Positions 1-8,379 of a stretch of DNA of 26,324 bases are shown here, piece by piece (within the stretch, counting starts at the first letter, position 1; the number at the start of each line of letters is the position of its first letter). Under the pieces are notes generated by a model. The model saw only the letters and a list, made by a program, of their open reading frames with translations, was not told the origin of the DNA and made no database searches. This DNA is from Clostridiales bacterium (GTDB lineage Bacteria; Bacillota; Clostridia; Peptostreptococcales; T1SED10-28): assembly GCA_007134725.1 (NCBI GenBank), contig SLKF01000004.1, positions 1 to 26,324 on the forward strand. Reading direction: 5' to 3'. The position numbers were made by a program, and so were the translations under genes.

Positions 1-1
1 A

Positions 2-1096
2 ACGAATAAATATGCGGAGGGATATCCCGGGAAACGTTATTATGGTGGTTGCGAAGAAGTAGATGTGGCGGAAAATCTAGCCATCGATCGTTTAAAAGCC
101 CTGTTTAATGCAGAACATGCTAATGTGCAGCCCCATTCCGGTTCCAATGCAAATCTCGGTGTTTATTTTGCGGTGCTAAAGCCCGGAGACACGGTTCTGG
201 GAATGAATTTATCCCATGGAGGACACTTAACCCACGGAAGCCCGGTGAACTTCTCCGGATCCTATTATAACTTTGTAGATTACGGAGTAGATCCGGACAC
301 TCAACAGATTGATTATGAAGTTGTTCGGGAAAAAGCTTTAGAATCGAAGCCAAAGTTAATTGTAGCCGGAGGCAGCGCTTACCCAAGAAAAATCGATTTT
401 AAAAAATTCAAAGAAATTGCTGACGAAGTAGGAGCGTACCTAATGGTAGATATGGCTCATATTGCAGGACTGATTGCAGCGGGACTTCATATGAATCCCT
501 GCGAGTATGCAGATTTTGTAACCACCACTACCCATAAGACCTTAAGAGGTCCTCGGGGAGGTGCCATTCTTTGCAAGGCAAAGCATAAAAAGCTTATTGA
601 CAAAGCTATTTTCCCAGGAATGCAAGGTGGACCATTAATGCATGTGATTGCTGCAAAGGCCGTAGCTTTTAAAGAAGCCTTAAGTGAGGAATTTAATGAG
701 TATCAACAACAGGTTATTAAAAATGCCAAAGCCCTGGGAGAAGAATTGAAAAAACGGGATTTCACTTTGGTTTCTGATGGAACGGATACCCACTTACTCC
801 TAGTGGATTTAAGAAATAAAAACATCACAGGAAAAAAAGCAGAAAATTTGTTGGATGAAGTGAAAATTACCGTTAATAAAAACACCATTCCCTTCGATCC
901 TGAGAGTCCTTTTGTAACCAGTGGAATTAGAATAGGCACTCCAGCGGTAACCACAAGAGGAATGAAGGAAGAAGACATGGCAGTAATTGCAGAGATTATG
1001 GACCTTATTATTACAAACCCTGATAAGAAATCAGAAGCCATAAAAATGGTAGATAAACTTTGCAAGAAATATGAACTGTATGTTTCAGTGAAATAA
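2..1096 (+). CDS. glyA: Serine hydroxymethyltransferase, 5'-truncated by window edge
   Basis: PLP enzyme interconverting serine plus tetrahydrofolate with glycine plus 5,10-methylene-tetrahydrofolate in the cytoplasm. The reading frame is open from base 2, and the first residues ([16 protein letters not shown]) are the conserved SHMT N-terminal segment, so the gene begins outside the window. About 364 residues are present against a usual 410-415, so roughly 50 are missing. An in-frame GTG at 65 is internal and not the start. The PLP-lysine motif [14 protein letters not shown] and the C-terminal [14 protein letters not shown] signature are intact. A strong terminator follows the stop, so glyA is transcriptionally separate from the regulator downstream. 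Glycine made here could feed Stickland metabolism, but that is inference. Confidence 0.97.
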   Translation, partial: TNKYAEGYPGKRYYGGCEEVDVAENLAIDRLKALFNAEHANVQPHSGSNANLGVYFAVLKPGDTVLGMNLSHGGHLTHGSPVNFSGSYYNFVDYGVDPDTQQIDYEVVREKALESKPKLIVAGGSAYPRKIDFKKFKEIADEVGAYLMVDMAHIAGLIAAGLHMNPCEYADFVTTTTHKTLRGPRGGAILCKAKHKKLIDKAIFPGMQGGPLMHVIAAKAVAFKEALSEEFNEYQQQVIKNAKALGEELKKRDFTLVSDGTDTHLLLVDLRNKNITGKKAENLLDEVKITVNKNTIPFDPESPFVTSGIRIGTPAVTTRGMKEEDMAVIAEIMDLIITNPDKKSEAIKMVDKLCKKYELYVSVK

Positions 1097-1146
1097 GCAA
1101 AATCTTAATTTTGGTACTTTTAGTTAGAAACATGTGGTAAGTTTGC

Positions 1147-1186
1147 AAAAAAGGTAGAGACCGTAAAGCGCTCTACCTTTTTTAGC
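1147..1186 (+). terminator. Rho-independent terminator of glyA
   Basis: A perfect 13-bp inverted repeat pairs 1147-1159 (AAAAAAGGTAGAG) with 1171-1183 (CTCTACCTTTTTT) around an 11-nt loop, and the T-run is built into the 3' arm. It lies 50 bp after the glyA stop and just before the ribosome binding site of the next gene. The A-run/T-run arms could let it act in both directions, but no converging gene is present. Confidence 0.9.
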
Positions 1187-1203
1187 CTAAAGGGGAGAAT
1201 CTT

Positions 1204-2652
1204 TTGATTTCAAAAAGCGAATTAAACGTGATCTTGGAAAAAATACTATATTCCATTGAAGAAGGGGTTCATGTTATTGATAACTATGGAAAAACTCTTT
1301 TGTATAATGATGAAATGGCCACATTAGAAGAAATGAACACGAAAGACGTCATAGGAACCAATCTTTTGTCCCTATTCCCCAGTTTGACAGAGGAAAGCAG
1401 TACCTTACTCCGGGTACTAAAGACAGAAAAACCGATTATTAATAAAAGTCAAACCTACTTAAATCATGAAGGAAAAGAAATAACCACCATTAACTCTACG
1501 TTTCCCCTCTATTATAAAAATGAGAAAATCGGTGCTTTGGAAATCGCTAAAAACATTACGAAAATTAAAAAACTATCGGATCAGATTCAACAGTTACAGG
1601 ATCAGTTAATTGAACCCATGGAAAACACTCAGAAGAGAAGGAATCAATATAATTTTGATTATTTGATCGGTAAAAGTTCCGAATTTTTTAAAGCGATTGC
1701 GATTGCCAGAAAAGCAAGTAAAACCTCTTCCAGTGTTTTGATTTATGGTGAAACCGGAACGGGTAAAGAAATATTTGCCCAAAGCATTCATAACGAAAGC
1801 ATTAGAAAAAACAAACCTTTTATCGGACAAAACTGTGCGGCATTTCCCGAGAATCTATTAGAAGGCATTCTATTTGGAACAAAAAAAGGAAGCTTTACCG
1901 GAGCAGTTGACCGTCCCGGGATTTTCGAGCAAGCTAACGGAGGCACCATTCTTTTAGACGAAATTGATTCAATGGATCAGAACTTGCAAGCGAAGCTTTT
2001 ACGAGTGTTGCAGGAAAATTATATTCGTAGAATTGGTGGAACAAAGGATATTTCCATAGATGTCCGAATTCTTGCTACTACGAATCAAGACCCTAAAGTA
2101 CTGTTAGAGAAAAACTTAATTCGAAAGGACCTTTATTATCGATTAAGCGTCTTAAATATTATCATTCCCCCTCTTAGGGATAGAGAACAGGACCTGGACT
2201 TGTTGAGTGATTACTTTATAGATAAATACAATCGAAAATTCAATAAAGAAGTATGGATGCTTTCCGATGGAGTTAAAGATGTTTTTAATTCTTACCGTTG
2301 GCCGGGGAATGTGCGGGAATTGGAAAATATTATTGAAGGGGCCATGAATCTTATTCATCAGGAACACGTCATTAAAGAAGAGCATTTATCTAATTACATC
2401 GTCGATTTTTATAATAATATGCATAAACAAACCGACGACATAAAGGGGAAAGATTTTACCGGGAAAAGTGGAATAGTTAATTCAATGAGAAAGCCCTTGG
2501 ATTTAAACAAAGCACTGGAGAATTTTGAGAAACAATTAATTGCAAATGCTTTAGGAGTCAATCAACAAAATATCAGTCGGGCAGCGAGGATGCTAAATAT
2601 TAAGAGACAAACCCTGCAATACAAAATTAAAAAACACAAATTAGAATTGTAG
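1204..2652 (+). CDS. PAS / AAA+ / Fis-type sigma-54-dependent activator, probable regulator of the ornithine operon
   Basis: Bacterial enhancer-binding protein of 482 residues. Residues about 8-118 form a PAS-like sensor (EEGVHVIDNYGKTLLYND), followed by a short helical linker. The AAA+ sigma-54 interaction domain spans about 152-380, with Walker A GETGTGKE at 182-189, the sigma-54 contact loop GSFTGA at 229-234 (a conservative variant of GAFTGA that keeps Thr) and Walker B GGTILLDEID at 246-255. A Fis-type helix-turn-helix lies at about 436-478. Such proteins bind upstream sites and remodel the sigma-54 holoenzyme by ATP hydrolysis. The TTG start at 1204 is set by AGGGGAG at 1191-1197. The gene abuts two tandem dyads and a -24/-12 promoter before ord, so control of ornithine fermentation is the obvious inference. 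No receiver domain is present; a small molecule sensed by the PAS region is likely. Confidence 0.92.
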   Translation: MISKSELNVILEKILYSIEEGVHVIDNYGKTLLYNDEMATLEEMNTKDVIGTNLLSLFPSLTEESSTLLRVLKTEKPIINKSQTYLNHEGKEITTINSTFPLYYKNEKIGALEIAKNITKIKKLSDQIQQLQDQLIEPMENTQKRRNQYNFDYLIGKSSEFFKAIAIARKASKTSSSVLIYGETGTGKEIFAQSIHNESIRKNKPFIGQNCAAFPENLLEGILFGTKKGSFTGAVDRPGIFEQANGGTILLDEIDSMDQNLQAKLLRVLQENYIRRIGGTKDISIDVRILATTNQDPKVLLEKNLIRKDLYYRLSVLNIIIPPLRDREQDLDLLSDYFIDKYNRKFNKEVWMLSDGVKDVFNSYRWPGNVRELENIIEGAMNLIHQEHVIKEEHLSNYIVDFYNNMHKQTDDIKGKDFTGKSGIVNSMRKPLDLNKALENFEKQLIANALGVNQQNISRAARMLNIKRQTLQYKIKKHKLEL

Positions 2653-2654
2653 GC

Positions 2655-2689
2655 GCAAAATTATTTGCATTAGATGCAAAATAATTTGC
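2655..2689 (+). promoter_or_regulatory. Tandem 14-bp dyads, candidate upstream activating sites (or terminator)
   Basis: Two copies of GCAAA-N4-TTTGC occur at 2655-2668 (N4 = ATTA) and 2676-2689 (N4 = ATAA). Their starts are 21 bp apart, two helical turns, placing both on the same DNA face. They begin two bases after the activator's stop codon and lie about 230 bp upstream of the -24/-12 promoter, a normal distance for enhancer sites. The pair also forms one larger nested palindrome (2654-2690) followed by a T-rich stretch, so an intrinsic terminator for the regulator gene is the alternative; both functions may coexist. Confidence 0.6.
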
Positions 2690-2897
2690 GTCTTCTTTGT
2701 TTTTTGATGAATAGCCTGAAAAAAATGAATAAACAATGAATAAATAGTTAGGTGAATTATAGTTATACATGCAGATTGCAAGTGAAATGATTTAAACTGC
2801 ATATATAGCATTCAAGAGTGAGGTTATTAGGATTATAAAGACAATTTATTATGAATAAGTAGGTTTTTTATAGCTTATTTTGCTTGCATCATTATTC

Positions 2898-2913
2898 TGG
2901 CATACTAATTGCA
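2898..2913 (+). promoter_or_regulatory. Sigma-54 (-24/-12) promoter of the ornithine operon
   Basis: TGGCAT-ACTAA-TTGCA matches the RpoN consensus TGGCAC-N5-TTGCA at 15 of 16 positions by design, with one base different. The invariant GG (2899-2900) and GC (2911-2912) are separated by exactly 10 bases. The predicted transcription start is near 2924. It is the only GG-N10-GC element of this quality found by eye in the intergenic regions of the window, and it lies immediately downstream of a gene for a sigma-54 activator. Confidence 0.88.
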
Positions 2914-2983
2914 ATATATTAATTAGAAAGATAAAATGTATTCAGAAGTTTGCAGACGAATTTTAAAATTATAAGGAGGTTTT

Positions 2984-4033
2984 ATGATGAAAAAAAACGT
3001 TAAAGTAGTTATTTGGGGATTTGGTGCTATGGGTAGTGGAATGGCGGAGATGCTGTTGAAAAAACAAGGCGTCGAAATTGTTGGAGTTTGTGATCGAAAT
3101 GAAGAACGGGTTGGAAAAGACATGTATGAAGTGTTGGAAATCGAACGGGGAGAGCGAAGTCCTGTGGTAATAACCAGTGATATCAACGAACTGGCTAAGA
3201 AAAACTTTGCAGACGTAGCCATACTTGCAACCGACTCTTTTACAAAAGGAGCTTTTGATAAGATAAAGCTGATGTTAGAAAATCAAATGAATGTAATTTC
3301 TACAGCAGAAGAAATGGCGTATCCCAAAGCACAAGAGCCGGAACTTGCTAAAGAGTTAAATAAGATCGCAAAAGAAAACAATGTCACTGTTCTTGGTACA
3401 GGAATCAATCCTGGATTTGTATTGGATTACTTAGTATTGGCATTAACAGGAACTTGTGAGACCGTGGACCATATCAGTGCATCAAGAGTCAATGACTTAT
3501 CTCCCTTTGGTCATGCGGTTATGGAAGAACAGGGCGTAGGTCTTAGTAAAAAAGATTTTGAAGATGGAGTAAAAAACGGTAAGGTAGCGGGACATGTTGG
3601 TTTCCCAGAATCCATTCATATGGTTGCCGACGGAATTGGTTGGAATGTGGAAAAAATTGATCAAACTAGAGAGCCCATCATGAGTAACACCGATCGAAAA
3701 ACCAAATATACAGAAGTAAAAGCCGGAAATGTTGCCGGTTGTAAGCAATGCGGTTACGGTTATGTAGATGGTTCCGTTAAAATTGAGATGGAACATCCTC
3801 AACAAATTTTACCGGAAACAGAAGGCATTGATACGGGGGATTATATCAATATTAAAGGGGTACCGAACATTAATATGTCCATTAAACCGGAAATTCCTGG
3901 AGGCATCGGAACCATTGCCATGTGCATCAATATGATTCCTCATGTATTAAATGCCAGTGCAGGGCTTAAAACCATGTTGGATCTTCCTGTACCAAGAGCG
4001 ATTATGGGTGATATGAGAGATATGTTGGATTAA
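2984..4033 (+). CDS. ord: 2,4-diaminopentanoate dehydrogenase
   Basis: NAD(P)-dependent enzyme that oxidatively deaminates 2,4-diaminopentanoate to 2-amino-4-oxopentanoate and ammonia, the third step of oxidative ornithine fermentation. The 349-residue protein opens with a Rossmann dinucleotide fold (VVIWGFGAMGSG, glycines at 12, 14 and 17) and continues as a dihydrodipicolinate-reductase-like family protein of the usual length. The start is ATG 2984 behind AAGGAGG; the adjacent ATG at 2987 is a possible alternative. It is the first gene of the operon, placed directly behind the sigma-54 promoter and followed after 15 bp by ortA. The assignment rests on overall family appearance plus the unmistakable ort/ora neighbours. 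Confidence 0.93.
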   Translation: MMKKNVKVVIWGFGAMGSGMAEMLLKKQGVEIVGVCDRNEERVGKDMYEVLEIERGERSPVVITSDINELAKKNFADVAILATDSFTKGAFDKIKLMLENQMNVISTAEEMAYPKAQEPELAKELNKIAKENNVTVLGTGINPGFVLDYLVLALTGTCETVDHISASRVNDLSPFGHAVMEEQGVGLSKKDFEDGVKNGKVAGHVGFPESIHMVADGIGWNVEKIDQTREPIMSNTDRKTKYTEVKAGNVAGCKQCGYGYVDGSVKIEMEHPQQILPETEGIDTGDYINIKGVPNINMSIKPEIPGGIGTIAMCINMIPHVLNASAGLKTMLDLPVPRAIMGDMRDMLD

Positions 4034-4048
4034 TTAGGAGGTGTACCG

Positions 4049-4360
4049 TTGGAAACTATAAAAAAAGGAAGTTGGGTTCGAATTTATGATGTGGTACTGA
4101 AATCCACGGAACGATCTCCAAATTTGCCTGAGGATACAAAAAAAGTACCCTTGGAAATGTGGAATAAAGGTTTTTTACAAAAAGATGCTGAAATTGGGGA
4201 TCGTGTAACAGTGAAAACCTTAACAAATCGCCTGGTAGAAGGAAAACTTCTTGAAGAAAATCCTACCTATACCCATAGCTTTGGAAAATTCGTTCCGGAA
4301 ATTTTGCCGATCGGTAGACAGTTAAAAGATATTCTTCGAGGGGGTGAAGAAGATGCATAA
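4049..4360 (+). CDS. ortA: 2-amino-4-oxopentanoate thiolase, small subunit
   Basis: Small subunit (103 residues) of the PLP-dependent thiolase that cleaves 2-amino-4-oxopentanoate with CoA to acetyl-CoA and alanine. The start is TTG 4049, set by AGGAGGTG at 4036-4043; no ATG is available near the N terminus. The protein begins KKGSWVRIYDVVL and has no recognisable cofactor motif, as expected for a subunit that partners the PLP-carrying OrtB. The 3' end overlaps the ortB start by 8 bp, implying translational coupling and equal synthesis of the two subunits. Identification depends on size, sequence character and position between ord and ortB. Confidence 0.9.
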   Translation: METIKKGSWVRIYDVVLKSTERSPNLPEDTKKVPLEMWNKGFLQKDAEIGDRVTVKTLTNRLVEGKLLEENPTYTHSFGKFVPEILPIGRQLKDILRGGEEDA

Positions 4361-5771
4361 AGATACAAGTTATGAAGCGGTGATGAGTCGCCGTGGAGAA
4401 ATCATGAAAAAAGCTGTAGGCATTGATTATGGAAGCTTTGAATTAGCTGGAGTGGCTTTCGATTACGAACAGATGATGCGTAAAACCGGTTATTCTTTAG
4501 AACAGGTGCAAAAAATTCAGCGGTCTACAGGAGTAGGGAATACCCCCTTGTTGGAATTAAAAAACCTTACTGCATTAGCAAGGAAATTTTCCCCGAAAGG
4601 GAAAGGGGCTCGGATCTTTATTAAAGATGAAGCTTCCAATCCATCAGGGAGTTACAAAGCAAGAAGGGCCTCTACATCGGTCTATCATGCAAAGAAAAAT
4701 GGTTATAAAGGCGTCATAGCTGCAACCAGTGGTAATTATGGTGCAGCTGTGGCCTCTCAAGCTGCGATGCATGGTCTGGAGACGATCGTTATTCAGGAGT
4801 GTTATGATTCACGAGGGGTAGGTCAACCGGAGATTATTGAAAAAGCCAGAAAGTGTGAGGCTTATGGAGCCGAAGTGGTTCAACTAACCGTAGGACCGGA
4901 GTTGTTTTATACTTTCTTAACCACCTTGGAAGATACCGGTTATTTTAATGCCTCGTTATATACTCCATTTGGTATTGCCGGGGTTGAAACTTTAGGGTAT
5001 GAAATTGCTATGGATTTTCGAGAATTAGAAGGAAAAGATCCTGATGCTGTAATTTGCACGAATGCCGGAGGCGGAAATTTGACCGGGACAGCTCGAGGTT
5101 TAATCAAAGCCGGAGCGGAAAATACCCGAATTATCGGTGCCAGTGTAGATCTTTCCGGACTTCATATGGCCAGTGATACAGAATTTAATCGAAAGTCCTT
5201 TACAACAGGACATACCGGTTTTGGAATGCCCTATGCTACTTGGCCGGATCGTACCGATGTTCCCAGATCCGCGGCAAGACCTCTTCGGTACATGGATGAG
5301 TACTATCTTGTTAGCCAGGGAGAAGTATTTTTCATGACGGAAGCGCTGGCCCAAATTGAAGGTCTGGAAAGAGGTCCTGCAGGAAATACTTCCTTAGCGG
5401 TAGCCTTTAGTCTTGCCCAGGAAATGGATGAAGATCAGACCATTGTAGTTCAGGAAACGGAGTATACCGGAGCGGGAAAACATCTTCAACCGCAGTTATC
5501 TTTTGCCCGGGAAAATGGGATTGAAATTTTCCGCGGAAATCCCCAAGAAGAGATTCCCGGTAAGAATATCATCCTGCCTTCTCATCCGGAATTAATTAAG
5601 GTACGACCGGTGGACTTAAAGAAGATGAAAACCTCCTATGTGAAGAATACAGTAAAGAAGAATGCCATTGAACAATTCTCACAGGATGAAATGGTCTTTT
5701 TACAGGAAGAAGTAAAACTGGATAAAGTAAAATTAGAAGCGATTCTTAAAGATCTTAGTATAAAGTATTAA
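4353..5771 (+). CDS. ortB: 2-amino-4-oxopentanoate thiolase, PLP subunit
   Basis: Catalytic PLP subunit (472 residues) of OrtAB, carrying out the CoA-dependent thiolytic cleavage that yields acetyl-CoA and alanine. It has a fold type II PLP architecture like threonine synthase: the Schiff-base lysine is in NPSGSYKARRAS (Lys102), followed by an ATSGNYGAAVA phosphate/substrate loop and a glycine-rich CTNAGGGNLTGTA PLP-phosphate motif. I chose ATG 4353 because GGGGGTGA at 4339-4346 lies at proper spacing; an in-frame GTG at 4344 would sit inside that site. It overlaps ortA by 8 bp and is followed 23 bp later by oraS. Confidence 0.93.
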   Translation: MHKDTSYEAVMSRRGEIMKKAVGIDYGSFELAGVAFDYEQMMRKTGYSLEQVQKIQRSTGVGNTPLLELKNLTALARKFSPKGKGARIFIKDEASNPSGSYKARRASTSVYHAKKNGYKGVIAATSGNYGAAVASQAAMHGLETIVIQECYDSRGVGQPEIIEKARKCEAYGAEVVQLTVGPELFYTFLTTLEDTGYFNASLYTPFGIAGVETLGYEIAMDFRELEGKDPDAVICTNAGGGNLTGTARGLIKAGAENTRIIGASVDLSGLHMASDTEFNRKSFTTGHTGFGMPYATWPDRTDVPRSAARPLRYMDEYYLVSQGEVFFMTEALAQIEGLERGPAGNTSLAVAFSLAQEMDEDQTIVVQETEYTGAGKHLQPQLSFARENGIEIFRGNPQEEIPGKNIILPSHPELIKVRPVDLKKMKTSYVKNTVKKNAIEQFSQDEMVFLQEEVKLDKVKLEAILKDLSIKY

Positions 5772-5794
5772 TGAAAAATTTGGAGGTGCTATAA

Positions 5795-6160
5795 TTGAAA
5801 AGAGAAGATAACTTTCAAGAACGAAGAGAACACTTGAAAAATCTCAGTGATGAAGAGTTGAAAACAAAGTTTTGGGAACTGGCAGAACAAATTGTGGATC
5901 CGATGATCGACTTAGCAAAAAAGAACACCACTCCATCCATTGAACGCTCTGTACTCCTTCGTATGGGCTTTTCCAGCATTGAAGCCAAGGCCATTGTAGA
6001 AGGCGTTATGGACCGAGGTCTAATGGGCAAAGGAGCAGGTCATGTGGTATACAAGTTAGCTAAAGAGAAAAACATGAGCATTAGAGACGCCGGTATGAAG
6101 CTTATGGACGGCGAATTGTGGGATGATGCAGTAAAAATGTTTCAAGGAGGTCAGCAATAA
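5795..6160 (+). CDS. oraS: D-ornithine 4,5-aminomutase, small subunit
   Basis: Small subunit (121 residues) of the adenosylcobalamin- and PLP-dependent mutase that converts D-ornithine to 2,4-diaminopentanoate. The start is TTG 5795 behind GGAGGTG (5781-5787). The protein is largely helical and charged, contains the RGLMGKGAGHVVYKLA segment, and has no cofactor motif, in line with a structural partner of OraE. Its stop codon shares one base with the oraE start (TAATG), so the two subunits are probably translationally coupled. Length agrees with the known family of about 120 residues. Confidence 0.94.
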   Translation: MKREDNFQERREHLKNLSDEELKTKFWELAEQIVDPMIDLAKKNTTPSIERSVLLRMGFSSIEAKAIVEGVMDRGLMGKGAGHVVYKLAKEKNMSIRDAGMKLMDGELWDDAVKMFQGGQQ

Positions 6161-8379
6161 TGGAATTAAAACCGAATGAAAAACTAAATGTGGAAAACAT
6201 TCTTAAGGACTTAGAAAACTATCGTCCCAAAAGAAAGGGCTGGGAATGGAGAAAACGAATTAAAAACCAACAAATCGGTCCATTTATTTTCAATGACTGC
6301 TCTGCTCCTATGAAGAACAGTGTGCCATTACCTTCCGCTAAATATTTTGGTAACATTGATCCTCAACCGGAAAATATTATTACCACGGAAGTGGCTTCCG
6401 GACGTTTTGAAGATGATATTCGACGAATGCGTATGGCGGCTTGGCATGGAGCTGATCATATTATGGTAATTAGAACCGCAGGACAAAGTCATTTTGATAG
6501 TTTGCTCGAAGGAACCCCTCAAGGAATCGGCGGTATTCCAATTACCCGTAAACAAGTCCGTGCCCAACGAAAAGCTTTGGATCTTATTGAAGAAGAAGTG
6601 GGTAGACCGCTGAATTATCACTCTTATATCAGTGGTGTAGCGGGACCGGAGATTGCAGTAATGTTTACCGAAGAAGGCGTAAACGGTGCTCACCAGGATC
6701 CCCAATACAATGTTCTTTATCGAAATATTAATATGATCCGTTCCTTTGTTGACGCGGCGGAAGCAAAGAAATCCATGATTCATGGAGGCATTGTACAAAT
6801 TGATGGTGCTCATAATGCCAATGCCACTGCAAGAGAGGCTTGGAAAGTAATGCCGGAGCTCATGGTTCAGCATGCGATCAACTCCATGTTCTCTGTAAAA
6901 GTAGGAATGGATAAAAAAGATATTGCACTGTCTACCGTACCACCTACTGCACCACCGGCTCCTTCTATGAAATTGGATTTACCCTATGCGCTGGCTCTTA
7001 GAGAAATTTTCTCCGAGTATAAAATGCGAGCTCAGATGAATACGAAATACATTGAGTCCTCTACAAGAGAAGCAACGGTAACCCATGTACTGAATTTATT
7101 GATTTCTAAATTGACCAGAGCGGAAATCCAATCAACCATTACCCCTGATGAAGGACGGAATGTTCCATGGCATAAATATAACATTGAAGCAGTAGACACA
7201 GCAAAGCAAGCTCTTGTCGGTATGGACGGTTTAATGGAAATGATCGATTTAAAAGAGGATGGTTATCTTGTTGAAAAATCCAGAGAATTAAAGGAACGAG
7301 CTGTACTCTTTATGGAGGAAGTATTGGAAGAAGGCGGATACTTTGAATCCGTGCATAAAGGGTTTTTCGTAGATTCTGGAGAATATCCGGAACGAAATGG
7401 AGACGGAATTGCTCGAGATATTGAAAAAGGTGTAGGTTCTGGAACGGTATATGAAAGAGATGAAGATTATTTCGCACCGGTTACGGCCCACTTTGGGAAC
7501 AATAATGTAGAACAATACGATCCGACCGCAAAAGATACACCGTCAGAATTGATTGGTGGTTGTACCTTTGAAAAACCGGAAAAAATTATATACATTGATG
7601 AATTGGATCCAAATGATAATGTAAACAACCGGATGGAAGAAAATAAGAGTTATCGGGAGACCACCAATATAAGACCGGAAGTAGAATGGTCCGGTGACGG
7701 AACGGTCATGATAAACTTATTCTTGCCTGCAGAAAAACGGGTAGCAGAATATGCTGCGATTGAAATTGTTAAAAAGATGGGACTTAAAGATGTGGAAGTC
7801 ATTCATCGTGAAGTTATGCAACCCGCAGAAGGTACCCGAGTGGAACTAAAAGGGAAAGTGGATTTTGATATTGATACCGCTACGCTGGAAATTCCACCGG
7901 AACCGGAAGTGATGTCCTATGATGAACTTCGGGAAATCATAGATAATAAACCGATGAAAATAGTGGCAGGAACCGTTGGAGAAGACGAACACTCCGTTGG
8001 CCTACGAGAAATCATCGATATTAAACATGGTGGTATCGAAAAATACGGGATCGAAGTAAACTATTTAGGAACCTCGGTACCTATTGAAAAATTAGTGGAC
8101 GCGGCCATAGAGATGAATGCTGATGCCATACTTGCCTCAACCATTATCAGTCATGGTGAAACCCACTATAAAAACATGAAAAAAATTCATGACTTAGCCG
8201 TAGAAAAAGGTGTTAGAGACAAAATTACGATTATTGCCGGTGGAACCCAGGTTACTCCTGAAATTGCGGTAAAGCAAGGGGTGGATGCAGGATTTGGTAG
8301 AGGTACAACAGGAATGCAAGTGGCTACTTTCCTTGTGAATCACCGTGCAGAACGATTGGAAAGAGAAAATGAAAATTAA
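6160..8379 (+). CDS. oraE: D-ornithine 4,5-aminomutase, B12/PLP large subunit
   Basis: Catalytic subunit (739 residues) performing the radical 1,2-amino shift from C5 to C4 of D-ornithine using adenosylcobalamin and PLP. The N-terminal two thirds form the barrel region; the C-terminal part (about 595-735) is the cobalamin-binding Rossmann domain. The B12-ligand motif D-x-H-x-x-G is DEHSVG at 609-614, so His611 is the predicted cobalt ligand. Lys622 (in DIKHGG) lies 11 residues later, the same spacing as the His618/Lys629 pair known in the Clostridium sticklandii enzyme, and is the predicted PLP lysine. The ATG at 6160 overlaps the oraS stop, and the 3' end overlaps the mutL-like gene by 11 bp. 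Confidence 0.96.
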   Translation: MELKPNEKLNVENILKDLENYRPKRKGWEWRKRIKNQQIGPFIFNDCSAPMKNSVPLPSAKYFGNIDPQPENIITTEVASGRFEDDIRRMRMAAWHGADHIMVIRTAGQSHFDSLLEGTPQGIGGIPITRKQVRAQRKALDLIEEEVGRPLNYHSYISGVAGPEIAVMFTEEGVNGAHQDPQYNVLYRNINMIRSFVDAAEAKKSMIHGGIVQIDGAHNANATAREAWKVMPELMVQHAINSMFSVKVGMDKKDIALSTVPPTAPPAPSMKLDLPYALALREIFSEYKMRAQMNTKYIESSTREATVTHVLNLLISKLTRAEIQSTITPDEGRNVPWHKYNIEAVDTAKQALVGMDGLMEMIDLKEDGYLVEKSRELKERAVLFMEEVLEEGGYFESVHKGFFVDSGEYPERNGDGIARDIEKGVGSGTVYERDEDYFAPVTAHFGNNNVEQYDPTAKDTPSELIGGCTFEKPEKIIYIDELDPNDNVNNRMEENKSYRETTNIRPEVEWSGDGTVMINLFLPAEKRVAEYAAIEIVKKMGLKDVEVIHREVMQPAEGTRVELKGKVDFDIDTATLEIPPEPEVMSYDELREIIDNKPMKIVAGTVGEDEHSVGLREIIDIKHGGIEKYGIEVNYLGTSVPIEKLVDAAIEMNADAILASTIISHGETHYKNMKKIHDLAVEKGVRDKITIIAGGTQVTPEIAVKQGVDAGFGRGTTGMQVATFLVNHRAERLERENEN

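Larger units (their letters stand above)
2653..2983 (+). other. 331-bp non-coding control region of the ornithine operon
   Basis: No gene is seen here. From left to right it holds the tandem dyads (2655-2689), a T-rich run, a second, looser inverted repeat ATGCAG (2769-2774) / CTGCAT (2797-2802), a long A+T-rich stretch that could bend easily, the -24/-12 promoter (2898-2913), and an untranslated leader of about 60 nt ending in the AAGGAGG site of ord. This arrangement of enhancer, flexible spacer and sigma-54 promoter is the usual architecture for enhancer-dependent transcription. Confidence 0.7.

Noticed and set aside
65-1096. A complete glyA starting at GTG 65
   Set aside because: The frame is open to base 2 and the upstream residues match conserved SHMT sequence, so the gene is truncated by the window edge.
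6328-6873. 181-codon minus-strand frame opposite oraE
   Set aside because: It is a long shadow frame inside a conserved coding region, with no ribosome binding site and no recognisable domain.
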